Positions 43,429 through 54,870 of a stretch of 64,000 nt of DNA are shown piece by piece. This DNA is from Armatimonadota bacterium (GTDB lineage: Bacteria; Sysuimicrobiota; Sysuimicrobiia; Sysuimicrobiales; Kaftiobacteriaceae): NCBI GenBank assembly GCA_031459765.1, contig JAVKHY010000004.1:186001-250000 (forward strand), written 5' to 3'. Positions within the stretch are counted from its first letter, which is position 1. Each line of letters opens with the position of its first letter. Both the position numbers and the translations under genes were made by a program. A model generated the notes under the pieces. That model had not been told where the DNA came from. It searched no databases and saw nothing but the letters and a program-made list of their open reading frames with translations.

Positions 43429-43823
43429 GAGGCGACGACGCGCGGCGAGCGGAGGTGCACCGTCCGCTCCTGGGGCGTCACCAGGGGCATGGCGATCGAT
43501 CGGTACCCATACCGGGCGAAGACGCGCAGGGCCAGGGCGCCGAAGTCCCGGTCGTGATCGACGACCCGGCGGTTGATGATCGCCACATACTCGTTCCGGT
43601 ACCGCTTGGCCAGGCGTGCGCGGTGGGCCTCGAACCACTCCAGATCTGGTCGGATCGACCCGCTCCCCTCGTCCCCTTCCCGGCCCAGGGCGCGCACCAG
43701 GGCCTGGCGGACGAAGGCGGTCAGGCTCAGCCCCCGCCGGGCCGCTTCCGCTTTGGCTTCGCGCACCAGGGCCCGGGGCATCCCCCGCAGGTACAGCGTC
43801 GCCGTCTCCTGCCCCTGCGCCAC
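43425..43823 (-). CDS. RHH (CopG-like) protein with DUF5678-like C-terminus
   Basis: 132 aa. N-terminal ribbon-helix-helix (TATLYLRGMPRALVREAKAE, RRGLSLTAFVRQALVRAL) at about 6-50, then a segment YRNEYVAIINRRVVDHDRDF that resembles DUF5678 domains (roughly 75-115). GTG 43823 with GAGGTGAG upstream. A perfect palindrome lies 16 bases ahead. It probably represses its own two-gene operon; the pairing with a protease recalls toxin-antitoxin design but no toxin activity is shown. Confidence 0.78.
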   Translation of the reverse strand: MAQGQETATLYLRGMPRALVREAKAEAARRGLSLTAFVRQALVRALGREGDEGSGSIRPDLEWFEAHRARLAKRYRNEYVAIINRRVVDHDRDFGALALRVFARYGYRSIAMPLVTPQERTVHLRSPRVVAS

Positions 43824-43838
43824 GGCATGCTCACCTCT

Positions 43839-43852
43839 GTTAGCATGCTAAC
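43839..43852. promoter_or_regulatory. Palindromic operator upstream of the RHH gene
   Basis: GTTAGCATGCTAAC is a perfect 14-base palindrome, 16 bases upstream of the GTG start on the minus strand. Short palindromes of this kind are normal RHH operators, so autoregulation is likely. Confidence 0.65.
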
Positions 43853-43869
43853 ATTGCTCACATCTCCGG

Positions 43870-45135
43870 TCAACGGCGGCGGACCAGCGCCCGCAGGCGT
43901 TCGGCCTGTCCCCGGGGCAGCCGGGCCTCGAGGCGGATGCCGTCGGCCGCGTACTCCTGGCGGAGGACCCGACCCTGCTCGAAGATCTGGGACAGCGTGC
44001 CGGCCCGGTTGTAGGGCACGGTCAACCGGACCGTGACCAGGTCCTCCGGCAGCCGCAGGGCGATCTCGCGCAGCAGGTTGAGCAGGCCGACCTGATGGAG
44101 GGCGGAGATGGCCACCCCCGTCCCGATCTCGGCGAGGATCGCCCGGACGTCGGCCGGAGGAATCCGGTCCGTCTTGTTCACCGCGACGACCGTGGGTTTG
44201 TCCGCCGCCCCCAGCTCGGCCAGCACCCGGCCCACGGCCCGCATCTGCTCCCGCCAGTCGGGATGGCTGCCGTCCACCACGTGGACGAGGAGGTCGGCCT
44301 CGGTGACTTCTTCCAGGGTGGCGCGGAAGGCGGCGACCAGCTGGGTGGGCAGACGCGTGATGAAGCCGACGGTATCCACCAGCAGCACCGCCCGACCGTT
44401 GGGCAGCGTCACCCTGCGCACGGTGGGGTCGAGCGTAGCGAAGAGCTTGTCCTCGACAAAAACCCCGGCGTCGGTGAGCGCGTTGAGCAGCGTGGACTTC
44501 CCGGCGTTGGTGTATCCCACCAGGGCGACGGTGGGAATCTGGGCCTCCCGGCGCCAGCGCCGCTGCAGGGCCCGGTGTCGGCGGATCTCGGCGATCTCGC
44601 GCCGCAGGTCGGTGATGCGCCGGCGGATGCGGCGGCGGTCCACTTCCAGCTTGGTCTCGCCGGGGCCGCGCGTTCCGATGCCGCCGCCGAGCCGGGAGAG
44701 CATCGTCCCGCGGCCCGTCAGCCGGGGCAGCAGGTAGATCATCTGCGCCAGTTCCACCTGCAGCCGGCCTTCGTGCGTCCGCGCCCGCCGGGCGAAGATG
44801 TCGAGGACGAGCGCCGTCCGGTCGATCACCTTCCGGTTGAGGAGGCGTTCCAGGTTCCGCTGCTGCACGGGGGTGAGCTCGTGATCGGCGATGACCAGGT
44901 CGGCGTCGGTCCGCAGGCACAGGACCCGGAGTTCGTCCACCTTCCCGGCGCCCAGGAAGGTGGCGGGGGCGGGCCGGCGGCGGTGCTGGACCAGCGTGCC
45001 GACAACCTCGGCGCCCGCCGAATCGGCCAGGCGCGCCAGCTCCTCCATCTCGGGGTCGCGGGCGGAGTTCTCTCCGTGCACCCCGATCAGGACGGCGCGC
45101 TCGGGGCCGGCCTCACGCACCGGGATCTCAGCCAC
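43870..45135 (-). CDS. hflX: GTPase HflX
   Basis: 421 aa ribosome-associated GTPase acting in ribosome splitting or rescue. N-terminal HflX domain with FLGAGKVDELR; glycine-rich linker GTRGPGETKLEVDRRRI; G1 GYTNAGKSTLLNAL, G3 DTVGFI, G4 NKTD. GTG 45135 overlaps the stop of the upstream aminotransferase by eight bases. In Gram-negatives it follows miaA-hfq; here hfq is absent and an aminotransferase intervenes. Confidence 0.95.
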   Translation of the reverse strand: MAEIPVREAGPERAVLIGVHGENSARDPEMEELARLADSAGAEVVGTLVQHRRRPAPATFLGAGKVDELRVLCLRTDADLVIADHELTPVQQRNLERLLNRKVIDRTALVLDIFARRARTHEGRLQVELAQMIYLLPRLTGRGTMLSRLGGGIGTRGPGETKLEVDRRRIRRRITDLRREIAEIRRHRALQRRWRREAQIPTVALVGYTNAGKSTLLNALTDAGVFVEDKLFATLDPTVRRVTLPNGRAVLLVDTVGFITRLPTQLVAAFRATLEEVTEADLLVHVVDGSHPDWREQMRAVGRVLAELGAADKPTVVAVNKTDRIPPADVRAILAEIGTGVAISALHQVGLLNLLREIALRLPEDLVTVRLTVPYNRAGTLSQIFEQGRVLRQEYAADGIRLEARLPRGQAERLRALVRRR

Positions 45136-46294
45136 GGCCGAAGGCGCCCCGCAGCCGGTCCAGCGCTTCATCGAGCCGCCCGTCGGGCACCGTGATCGAC
45201 AGCCGCACGTAGCCCTCCCCTTCGCGCCCGTATCCTGCGCCCGGGGTGAGCAGAACCCCGGTGCGCTCCAGGACCTGGGCGGCGAAGGCCGCCCCGCTCC
45301 CGCCGCCGGGGACGGGAATCCACAGGTAGAAGGTGGCCTTCAGCTCCGGGACGGCCCACCCCAGGTGGCGCATCGCCGCCATGACCCGGTCGCGGCGGCC
45401 CTGGTAGACACGCAGGCGGTCCTGCACCGGTTCCGGCGGTCCGGTGAGGGCGGCGATGGCCGCGTGCTGCACGGCCCGGAACACGCCGGAGTCGATGTTG
45501 GTCTTGATCTTGCCCAGCAGCCCCACCGCCTCGGCGTTGCCCACGACGAACCCGATGCGCCATCCCGTCATGCAGTAGGTCTTGGAGAGCGAGTGGAACT
45601 CCACGGCGACCTCTTTCGCCCCGTCGGCCTCCAGGATGCTCGGCGGCCGGTAGCCGTCGTAGGCGATCTCGGAGTAGGAGTTGTCGTGGGCCAACAGCAG
45701 GCCGTGCCGGCGGGCGAAGGCCACGGCCTCGCGGAAGAAGTCGTGCGTGGCGGTGGCGGCCGTCGGGTTGTTCGGGTAGTTCAAAAACATCAACTTGGCC
45801 CGTCGCAGCACCTCCGCGGGGACCGCGTCCAGGTCGGGGAGGAACCCGCGGTCGGCGCGCAGCGGCATCGTGTAGGGGATCCCTTCCGCCATGATCGTCG
45901 CCGAGCGGTAGACCGGATAGCCCGGGTCCGGGACCAGCGCCACGTCGCCCGGATTGAGCAGCGCCCAGGGCAGATGGGCCAGCCCCTCCTTGGAGCCGAT
46001 CAGAGCCAGGACCTCGGTGGCCGGGTCGAGGGCCACGTTGAAGCGACGGCGGTACCAGTCGGCCACCGCCGTCCGATACTCCAGGGTCCCGGCGTAGGGC
46101 GGGTAGCGGTGGCTGCGCGCGTCCGTCGCGCCTTCCAGGAGGGCGTCGATGATGTGCGGAGGCGGGGGCAGGTCCGGATCTCCCACGCTCAGGTTGATGA
46201 CGTCCACGCCTTTCGCCTGGAGTTCAGCCTGCCTGCGGTCCAGGTCCGCAAACAGGTAGGCGCCGATCTGCTCCAGTCGCCGTGCGGCCTCCAT
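45128..46294 (-). CDS. LL-diaminopimelate aminotransferase-type class I/II aminotransferase
   Basis: 388 aa. Fold type I PLP enzyme; PLP Lys in SLSKTYCMTGWRIGFVVG, FLNYPNNPT loop and LLLAHDNSYSEIAYDG. N-terminal RRLEQIGAYLFADLDRRQ and VINLSVGDPDLPPP resemble the DapL branch that converts tetrahydrodipicolinate directly to LL-DAP for lysine and peptidoglycan. A broader aminotransferase role is possible. ATG 46294 has GGGAGG upstream. Confidence 0.85.
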   Translation of the reverse strand: MEAARRLEQIGAYLFADLDRRQAELQAKGVDVINLSVGDPDLPPPPHIIDALLEGATDARSHRYPPYAGTLEYRTAVADWYRRRFNVALDPATEVLALIGSKEGLAHLPWALLNPGDVALVPDPGYPVYRSATIMAEGIPYTMPLRADRGFLPDLDAVPAEVLRRAKLMFLNYPNNPTAATATHDFFREAVAFARRHGLLLAHDNSYSEIAYDGYRPPSILEADGAKEVAVEFHSLSKTYCMTGWRIGFVVGNAEAVGLLGKIKTNIDSGVFRAVQHAAIAALTGPPEPVQDRLRVYQGRRDRVMAAMRHLGWAVPELKATFYLWIPVPGGGSGAAFAAQVLERTGVLLTPGAGYGREGEGYVRLSITVPDGRLDEALDRLRGAFGRG

Positions 46295-46344
46295 GCGCTG
46301 CCTCCCTACGCTGCCTCCTGCGAGGGCTCGATCGCGTGCCGACG

Positions 46345-47274
46345 TTACTCTAGCACAGCGGCGATCCGGCGGGCTACCTCGTCCGCGCTCCACTGGTCGA
46401 CGTCGATCCAGCGGATCCGCGGATCGGCGCGAAACCAGGTGTACTGCCGTTTGGCCAGGCGGCGGGTGTTGCGTTTCAGACGGCGGACGGCCTCCTCCAG
46501 CGACACCTGGCCGGTGAGATGGGCGACGATCTCCTTGTAGCCCACCCCCGACATCGCGGGCAGCGTCGGGGCGTAGCCCCGCCGCAGGAGGTCCCGGACT
46601 TCGTCCACCAGGCCGGCGGCGATCTGGCTGTCCGCACGCTCGTCAATCCGCCGGTACAGCGCGGCGCGGTCCATCGTCAACCCGACCTGCACCACCCGGC
46701 CGACGGGATCTCCCCGTCGCTGCAGCTGCGAGATCGGCGCGCCGGTACGCTCATAGACTTCCAGGGCGCGGATCACCCGGCGGAGGTTGCGGGGATGGAT
46801 CCGCGCCGCGGCCGCCGGATCGACCCGGCAGAGCCGGGTGTAGAGCGTTCCCGGTGCCGACGCCTCCAGCGCTTCCAGGCGCCGGCGGAGCTCCCAGTCG
46901 GGGGCCACGGCGGGGATGGCGAATCCGTTGACGACGGCCCGGATATACAGTCCGGTGCCCCCGACGAGCAGCGGCACCCTGCCCCGCCCGCGAATCTGCC
47001 GGATCGCCTCCAGCGCCAGGTCCCGGTAGCGGGCCAGGGTGACGACCTCGTCGGGATCCGCGATGTCCAGGAGGTGGTGCGGGACGGCCCGCCGCTGCTC
47101 GACCGACGGCTTCGCCGTGCCGATGTCCATGTAGCGGTAGACCGTGCGGGAGTCGGCGGCCACGATCTCCGCCCCCAGGCGCGCGGCCAGGGCCACCGCG
47201 GCGGCGGTCTTGCCCACCGCGGTGGGACCACAGATGACGACGAGCGGCGGTTCTAGGAGCGCCTCAGGAACCAT
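46345..47274 (-). CDS. miaA: tRNA dimethylallyltransferase
   Basis: 309 aa. Adds a dimethylallyl group to A37 of tRNAs reading U-starting codons. Walker A CGPTAVGKTAAAVALA, DSRTVYRYMDIGTAKP, GGTGLYIRAVVNG and the C-terminal RLAKRQYTWFRAD are conserved. ATG 47274 overlaps the mutL end by 22 bases. Confidence 0.96.
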   Translation of the reverse strand: MVPEALLEPPLVVICGPTAVGKTAAAVALAARLGAEIVAADSRTVYRYMDIGTAKPSVEQRRAVPHHLLDIADPDEVVTLARYRDLALEAIRQIRGRGRVPLLVGGTGLYIRAVVNGFAIPAVAPDWELRRRLEALEASAPGTLYTRLCRVDPAAAARIHPRNLRRVIRALEVYERTGAPISQLQRRGDPVGRVVQVGLTMDRAALYRRIDERADSQIAAGLVDEVRDLLRRGYAPTLPAMSGVGYKEIVAHLTGQVSLEEAVRRLKRNTRRLAKRQYTWFRADPRIRWIDVDQWSADEVARRIAAVLE

Positions 47275-48946
47275 CGCTCGACCTGCTCCAGGGGGAGCGT
47301 CACCATCGTCGGCCGCCCGTGGAAGCAGGTGAACGGGTCTTCGGTGCCGGCCAGGTCCTGCAGCAGACGCACCATCTGCTCGCCGGTCAGGGGGTCTCCG
47401 GCTTTGACCGCCGTCCGGCAGGCCGTGGCGATCGTCAGCCGCTCCAGCAGGTCCCGCGGGGCGCCGAGCCGGGCGCCCTCCGCGGCCTCCGCCAGCAGAT
47501 CACGCAGCAGGCGCTCCGCGGAAGCCCCCGCGGCGATCTGCGGCACGGCCCGGAGGAGCACCGTGCGCTCGCCGAAGGGTTCCAGATTGAAGCCCAGCGC
47601 CTCGAGCGCGGTGCGCACCATTCCCAGCACCGCCCACTCGCCCGGGGTGAGGTCGATCGCCCGGGGCGCGACCTGGGCCTGGGCCACAGCGTCCTGGGCC
47701 GCCCGCCCGCGCAGCAGGCGTTCGTAGAGCACCCGTTCGTGGGCCGCGTGCTGGTCGATGACGATCAAACCGTCGTCGCTCTGGGCCAGGAGGTAGGTCC
47801 GGTGCAGCTGGCCGAGCAGGCGCATCCGCGGCAGGCGGCCGGCAGCGGCCAGGGCCTCGCCGGCCGGCGCTGCCGAAGGGGCGACGGGCCCGCCGCCCAG
47901 AGGCAGCTCGCCGGAGGGCACTCCGACCGGCCGCAGGGCCGCGGCTTCGACGGGCCGGATCAGCCGGGCTCCGCGCAGGACGTCGCGGACGCCGTGCGCC
48001 ACCGCGCCGAAGATCCGGTGGTCGTCGTCGAAGCGGACCTCCAGTTTTCGCGGGTGGACGTTGACGTCCACGCGGCGTCGGGGCAGATCGAGGAAGAGGA
48101 CGTAGACCGGATGCCGGCCGGAGGGGACGATCTGCCGATAGGCCTGGTCCACCGCGCCGCTGACGACGCGGCTGGAGACGGGCCGCCCGTTGACGAAGAG
48201 ATACTGCAGGCTGCGGTCTCCCCGGCTTGTCTCCGGCCGCCCCAGCCACCCCCGCAACCGGAGTTCTCCGTCCTGGCGATCGAAGGCCAGGCCGCGGGAG
48301 AGCAGCGCCTCGCCGAGGACCGCCGCGGCCCGGTCGGCGGGGGAGGCCGCGGGCAGGCGCAGCACCGTGGTGCCGTCGTGGCTCATGCGGAAGGAGACGC
48401 CGGGATGGGCGAGGGCCAGGCGCTGCACGGCGTCGACGATGAGGGCGAACTCGCGGGCCGGAGATTTCAGGAACTTCCGCCGGGCCGGGGTGTTGAAGAA
48501 CAGGTGGCGGACGGTGACGACCGTCCCCGGGGGCCCGCCGACCGTCTCTTCGCTTTGGACCTCTCCGCCGGCGATCCGGATGCGTCGTCCCGCCTCGGCG
48601 CCGGGTACGGCGCTGGTCAGCTCGAACTGGGAGACCGCGGCGATACTGGGCAGGGCTTCACCGCGGAATCCGAGGGTGCGGACCTCGGCCAGATCCTCCG
48701 CGTCGGCGATCTTGCTGGTGGCGAAGCGCCGCACGGCGAGGGCCACGTCGTCGGCATGGATGCCGTGGCCGTCGTCGGCGACCCGAATCAGGGTCGATCC
48801 CGCCCCTTCGACCTCCACGACAATCTCCGTGGCGCCGGCATCCAGCGCGTTCTCGACCAGTTCTTTGACCACCGACGCGGGGCGTTCGACGACCTCGCCG
48901 GCCGCGATGCGGTCGGCCACGGTGGGGGCCAGGACGCGGATGCGGT

Positions 48947-48950
<4 letters not shown>
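47253..48950 (-). CDS. mutL: DNA mismatch repair protein MutL (endonuclease type)
   Basis: 565 aa. GHKL ATPase domain (VVKELVENALDAGAT, DDGHGI, TLGFRGEALPSIAAVS) and C-terminal dimerisation domain. The endonuclease motif DQHAAHERVLYE fits DQHAxxExxxxE, so this MutL nicks DNA itself, as expected where MutH is absent. GTGA/ATGA-type overlap with mutS; miaA follows. Confidence 0.96.
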
Positions 48951-51628
<2,678 letters not shown>

Positions 51629-51787
51629 TGGTCCTTCGATGTTCGGCGCCTCGGGGGGCGATCCTCGGAAATTATGAAGTCATCTCGTACTCACTTTCTT
51701 CAACCAACCATTTGACGAGGGCCGCTCACCCGGCCTCGCCGTCCCGAGTCCGGCGGCCGGTCCGGGCTCTGCGGGCAGAAACGCAGT

Positions 51788-52861
51788 GTGAGGACGACCG
51801 ACAAGCGGGCGATCAAGGAACGGCGGGTCCTCCTGGCCGGCGGCGGGTTGATCCTGGCCCTCCTGGTGGAGCTGGCCCTGGAAGCCGTCGGCTTCAACTC
51901 CACGACCCTGAGGGGCTGGCTGATCGCCCTGGGCGCCACCGTCGTCCTGCAGTGCGCGGTCTGGCTGATCCTGCGCCTGGGCTGGGATCGAGCCATCGCC
52001 TGGGACCCGCACTACCTCTACGTCCCCATGGCGGCGGCGATCTTCAGCCTCAACCTCTACGCCTACCTCGCCCCCCCGCTGCGCCCGCTGCTGCTGATGG
52101 TCTGGTTCGCCATGCCGGCGTTCATGGTCGGCCTGGCCGGCGCCGCGGGCGTCCTCGTCATGTCCACCCTCATGGCCGCCGGCTACGTGGCCAGCGGCGT
52201 CCTGCTGGCGGCCCGGGGCTACGATCTCTCCCCGGCCTTCGAAGCGGGCGTGGTCGTGATCTTCCTCATCACCAACGGCTTCACGTCGGTGGTCTACGAA
52301 CGCCTGCGCCGCGAGCGCATCGAGCGGCGGGTCCTGCGGCAGAAGCTGAGCGAGCTGGCCATCACCGACCCGCTGACCGGGTTGTTCAACCGGCGCCACT
52401 TCGAAGAGATCCTCCGTGCGGAGATCGCCCGCATCGCGCGGTACGGCGGACACTGCTCCCTGGCCATGATCGATCTGGACTTCTTCAAACACTACAACGA
52501 CACCCTGGGCCACCTCGCCGGCGACGCGCTCCTCAAGGAGTTGAGCGCCCTGCTGGCGGGCCACCTCCGCGTGAGCGACGTCTTCGCCCGGTACGGGGGC
52601 GAGGAGTTCGGGCTGATCATGGTCAACACGGCGAAGGACGAGGCCATTCTGGCCATGGAGCGTCTGCGCCTGTTGGTCGAGCGGTATCCCTTCCGCGGTG
52701 GCGACATCCAGCCCTCCGGCCGCCTCACCATCAGCGCCGGCATCGCCTCCTGTCCCGAAGACGGGCTGGATTATGAAGAACTGGTGCGCAAGGCCGACGC
52801 GGCCCTCTATGCGGCCAAGCGCCTGGGCCGCAACCGGGTGGAAGCCGCGCTCCCCGTCTGA
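51788..52861 (+). CDS. Membrane-bound diguanylate cyclase
   Basis: 357 aa. About six membrane spans (from LLAGGGLILALLVELALE to VVVIFLITNGFTSVV), a short coiled linker and a C-terminal GGDEF domain beginning TDPLTGLFNRRHFEEIL. Active motif GGEEF is intact, with the inhibitory RxxD (RVSD) five residues upstream, so product feedback is expected. GTG 51788. It makes cyclic di-GMP in response to a membrane or envelope signal. A 53-aa membrane protein and a stand-alone domain gene follow on the same strand. Confidence 0.9.
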   Translation: MRTTDKRAIKERRVLLAGGGLILALLVELALEAVGFNSTTLRGWLIALGATVVLQCAVWLILRLGWDRAIAWDPHYLYVPMAAAIFSLNLYAYLAPPLRPLLLMVWFAMPAFMVGLAGAAGVLVMSTLMAAGYVASGVLLAARGYDLSPAFEAGVVVIFLITNGFTSVVYERLRRERIERRVLRQKLSELAITDPLTGLFNRRHFEEILRAEIARIARYGGHCSLAMIDLDFFKHYNDTLGHLAGDALLKELSALLAGHLRVSDVFARYGGEEFGLIMVNTAKDEAILAMERLRLLVERYPFRGGDIQPSGRLTISAGIASCPEDGLDYEELVRKADAALYAAKRLGRNRVEAALPV

Positions 52862-52988
52862 CCTCCCGGAAACCTCCGTCAAAGTTGCCGCTCCCCCGCC
52901 GTCCCCTCCCCCCGGCGGCACGCCGGTTGCTCTTCCCATTCCAACGGGATCGTGCCGGAGGAGCTGGGCACTCGAGGGGGTCGTTCGG

Positions 52989-53150
52989 ATGGTGTACTAC
53001 GATGCGGTGGACGGCGGTCCGAGCCGGTTTCAGCGCTTTGACTCGCGGCTGCAGACCGTGCTCATCGGCTGGACGGTGAGCGTTACGCTGTTCGTGCTCG
53101 CCGTCCACCTGCTGGTGACCAACGCCCGTCTGCTCTCGATCGGACCGTAG
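52989..53150 (+). CDS. 53-aa single-span membrane protein
   Basis: ATG 52989 preceded by GAGGGGG. The N-terminal half is polar (VYYDAVDGGPSRFQRFDSRL), then one span (VLIGWTVSVTLFVLAVHLLV) and a short tail. No family recognised. It lies between a membrane diguanylate cyclase and the domain protein that shares homology with another cyclase, so a role in that signalling unit is possible. Confidence 0.6.
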   Translation: MVYYDAVDGGPSRFQRFDSRLQTVLIGWTVSVTLFVLAVHLLVTNARLLSIGP

Positions 53151-53315
53151 GAGCCGTCCGGATGGGCTGGGCACGCCGTGCCCGGCGGGGGACCGCAGAG
53201 GGTCGGGGTGACGAACCCCGGCCCTCTGTTTGTCCGGAAAAGTGATCGGCAGCAAGCGATCCGGCACGGAAGTTGCTCCAATCTTCCCTCAACCGCGTAT
53301 CCCCCCGGGACAAAG

Positions 53316-53729
53316 GTGGGACGGCTTGTGGGCAAACGGTTGAGGCTGGACGAGGTGCGCTGCGAGATCCAGGACAGCCGGGTCCTGGCCAGGGTACAGC
53401 TGAGCAACGGGGGGCTGTCCCACATCGGCCTGGCCACGGGCTTCCTCCCGGAGGCCAACCTGGAACGGGTGGCGGCCCAGGCCACGATCAACGCCATCCG
53501 GATGTTCGCCGCCTTCACGGGGGCGGACCGCCCGGTCGTGACCCTGCAGGATGTCGACGTGGTCACCTCGCCGACAACCCGGACGGTGCTCGTGCTGTTG
53601 CGGATGGGGCAGGGCGACCAGGCGCGGTTCCTCTCCGGATCGGCGGCCATCCGCGAGGACGCCACCACCGCGGCGGCACGGGCGGTCCTCAACGGACTCA
53701 ACCGACAGCTGGAAGCCTTGCTGCGCTGA
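53316..53729 (+). CDS. Stand-alone copy of the CBS-GGDEF C-terminal domain
   Basis: 137 aa, GTG 53316 (or 53328). Predicted alternating strands and two helices. By eye it aligns along its full length with residues 294-417 of the CBS-diguanylate cyclase at 34244-35512: RVLARVQLSNGG with GVATVELEHRGR, ATINAIR with ATLNAVR, RTVLVLLR with LHVLLVA, FLSGSA with LLGSA, and NGLNR with KAVNR. Repeated strand-helix halves faintly recall the LeuA allosteric domain. Function unknown; the shared domain and the nearby cyclase point to cyclic-di-GMP signalling. Confidence 0.72.
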   Translation: MGRLVGKRLRLDEVRCEIQDSRVLARVQLSNGGLSHIGLATGFLPEANLERVAAQATINAIRMFAAFTGADRPVVTLQDVDVVTSPTTRTVLVLLRMGQGDQARFLSGSAAIREDATTAAARAVLNGLNRQLEALLR

Positions 53730-53784
53730 AGCCCGCGGCGGGAAGAGCGCGGCCGGCCGCGTCCCTGCCGCCCGACCGTCTCGG

Positions 53785-54627
53785 CTATCGGTTCTCGGGT
53801 TGGACCGCGTCCTCCGAGGCGTTCGGCGTTTCACCGCCGGTCTGTTCCGCGACCAGGGTCAGCACGCCGTCCACGAGCTGGAACCTCCGGACGAGGCGGA
53901 CCAGCTTCTCACCCTCGAGGCAGAGGAGTTCCTCGGTACGCGCGGTGACCACGTCGCCCTGCACCTTCTCGACCACGATGAGACGGGTGTCACCGGTGGC
54001 GGCGACCAGCCTCCGGCGCGTGCCGGAGAAGGGCACGGAGGTCTGGACCATTTCCGTCTGCGCCGGCTCCGCCCGCGCCGCCGGCGCCGCGGGCGGCGGA
54101 GCGGCGACGGCCGGTTTCGACGCCGCCCTCGACTGCGGCAGTCGCCCGGTCACCGGATCGGCGCCGGCCAGGATGCGCCGCACGTAGGCCCGTGACTTGG
54201 GTGGAATGCCGCGAGAGCGCAGGACCTTGTTCGGCCCGGAGTGGTAGCCGGCCAGCGCGAGGTCCCAGCGCTGAAAGCGGTTGTAGAGATGGCGGAGGTA
54301 GCGCATCCCGCCCTCGATGTTCTGCCGGGTATCATAGGGATTCACGCGGAGCCCGCGCGCCGTGACGGGTCTGATCTGCATCAGCCCGCGGGCCCCCCTG
54401 CGGCTCACCGCCGTCTGCCGCCAGCCCGATTCCACGGCGATGAGGTTGTGCGCGATGTGCAGCGGGACGCCGTAGCGCGCCGCGTAGTGCCGGACCAGTT
54501 CCTTGACCACGGCCAGGGGGAGGGTCGTGAACCGTGACTTCCGCGGGCGGGCGAAGGCGGGTCCGGGGACGGCGATCAGCACCACCAGAGCCAGCCCGCA
54601 CGCCAGGACGCGAATCCGCATGCGCAT
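53785..54627 (-). CDS. Secreted lytic transglycosylase (SLT domain)
   Basis: 280 aa. Signal peptide MRMRIRVLACGLALVVLIA then cleavage near AFARP. The SLT domain (about 40-160) has catalytic Glu in NLIAVESGWRQTAVS, ARGLMQIRP and the AGYHSGPNKVLR end motif. The C-terminal Ala/Pro linker leads to a ~70-residue unknown domain (RLVAATGDTRLIVVEKVQ). It cuts peptidoglycan glycan strands. ATG 54627 with GAGGT upstream. The frame extends further upstream, antisense to the ParB-like gene, and is not real there. Confidence 0.9.
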   Translation of the reverse strand: MRMRIRVLACGLALVVLIAVPGPAFARPRKSRFTTLPLAVVKELVRHYAARYGVPLHIAHNLIAVESGWRQTAVSRRGARGLMQIRPVTARGLRVNPYDTRQNIEGGMRYLRHLYNRFQRWDLALAGYHSGPNKVLRSRGIPPKSRAYVRRILAGADPVTGRLPQSRAASKPAVAAPPPAAPAARAEPAQTEMVQTSVPFSGTRRRLVAATGDTRLIVVEKVQGDVVTARTEELLCLEGEKLVRLVRRFQLVDGVLTLVAEQTGGETPNASEDAVQPENR

Positions 54628-54669
54628 GCTGCCGTACCTCAATCCGGGGAATCGAACACGCAGGGGGAC

Positions 54670-54867
54670 GTGTTCGTCAAGTACTACTACTTCTGCCCGA
54701 CCGGCCGGGGCGTCAGACCGCTTGTTCGCCGTCTTTGACGCCATTCCTGGCTCCCGCCGACGCTCTTTCCGGGCCGTCAACCCCCCCTCTCGCCGCAGGA
54801 CGTCGCCGAGCGACTCGCCGAAGAGTACCGCCGGCGGCATACCCCACACCTGGACGACCTGCGCTGA
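54670..54867 (+). CDS. Small gene interrupted by one in-frame UGA
   Basis: GTG 54670 has AGGGGG five bases upstream. Twenty-two codons give VFVKYYYFCPTGRG and RPLVRRL, then UGA at 54736-54738. The same frame continues for 42 codons (RHSWLPPTLFPG, later SPQDVAERLAEEYRRRH) and stops three bases before the ParB-like gene. The downstream part has no start codon of its own but looks coding. Either a nonsense mutation or assembly error has split a 65-residue gene, or UGA is read as selenocysteine; selA, selB and tRNA-Sec are 1.3-4.6 kb away. I see no convincing SECIS hairpin after the UGA. Confidence 0.5.
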
Positions 54868-54870
54868 CCG

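Noticed and set aside
51665-51720. AT-rich patch between mutS and the cyclase as a divergent promoter
   Set aside because: CATAAT-like and TTGACG-like elements occur but no pair with acceptable spacing on either strand.
54739-54800. Candidate SECIS hairpin after the UGA at 54736
   Set aside because: Only weak pairing (GGCTCCCG with CGGGCC) is visible, without a typical apical loop at the right distance.
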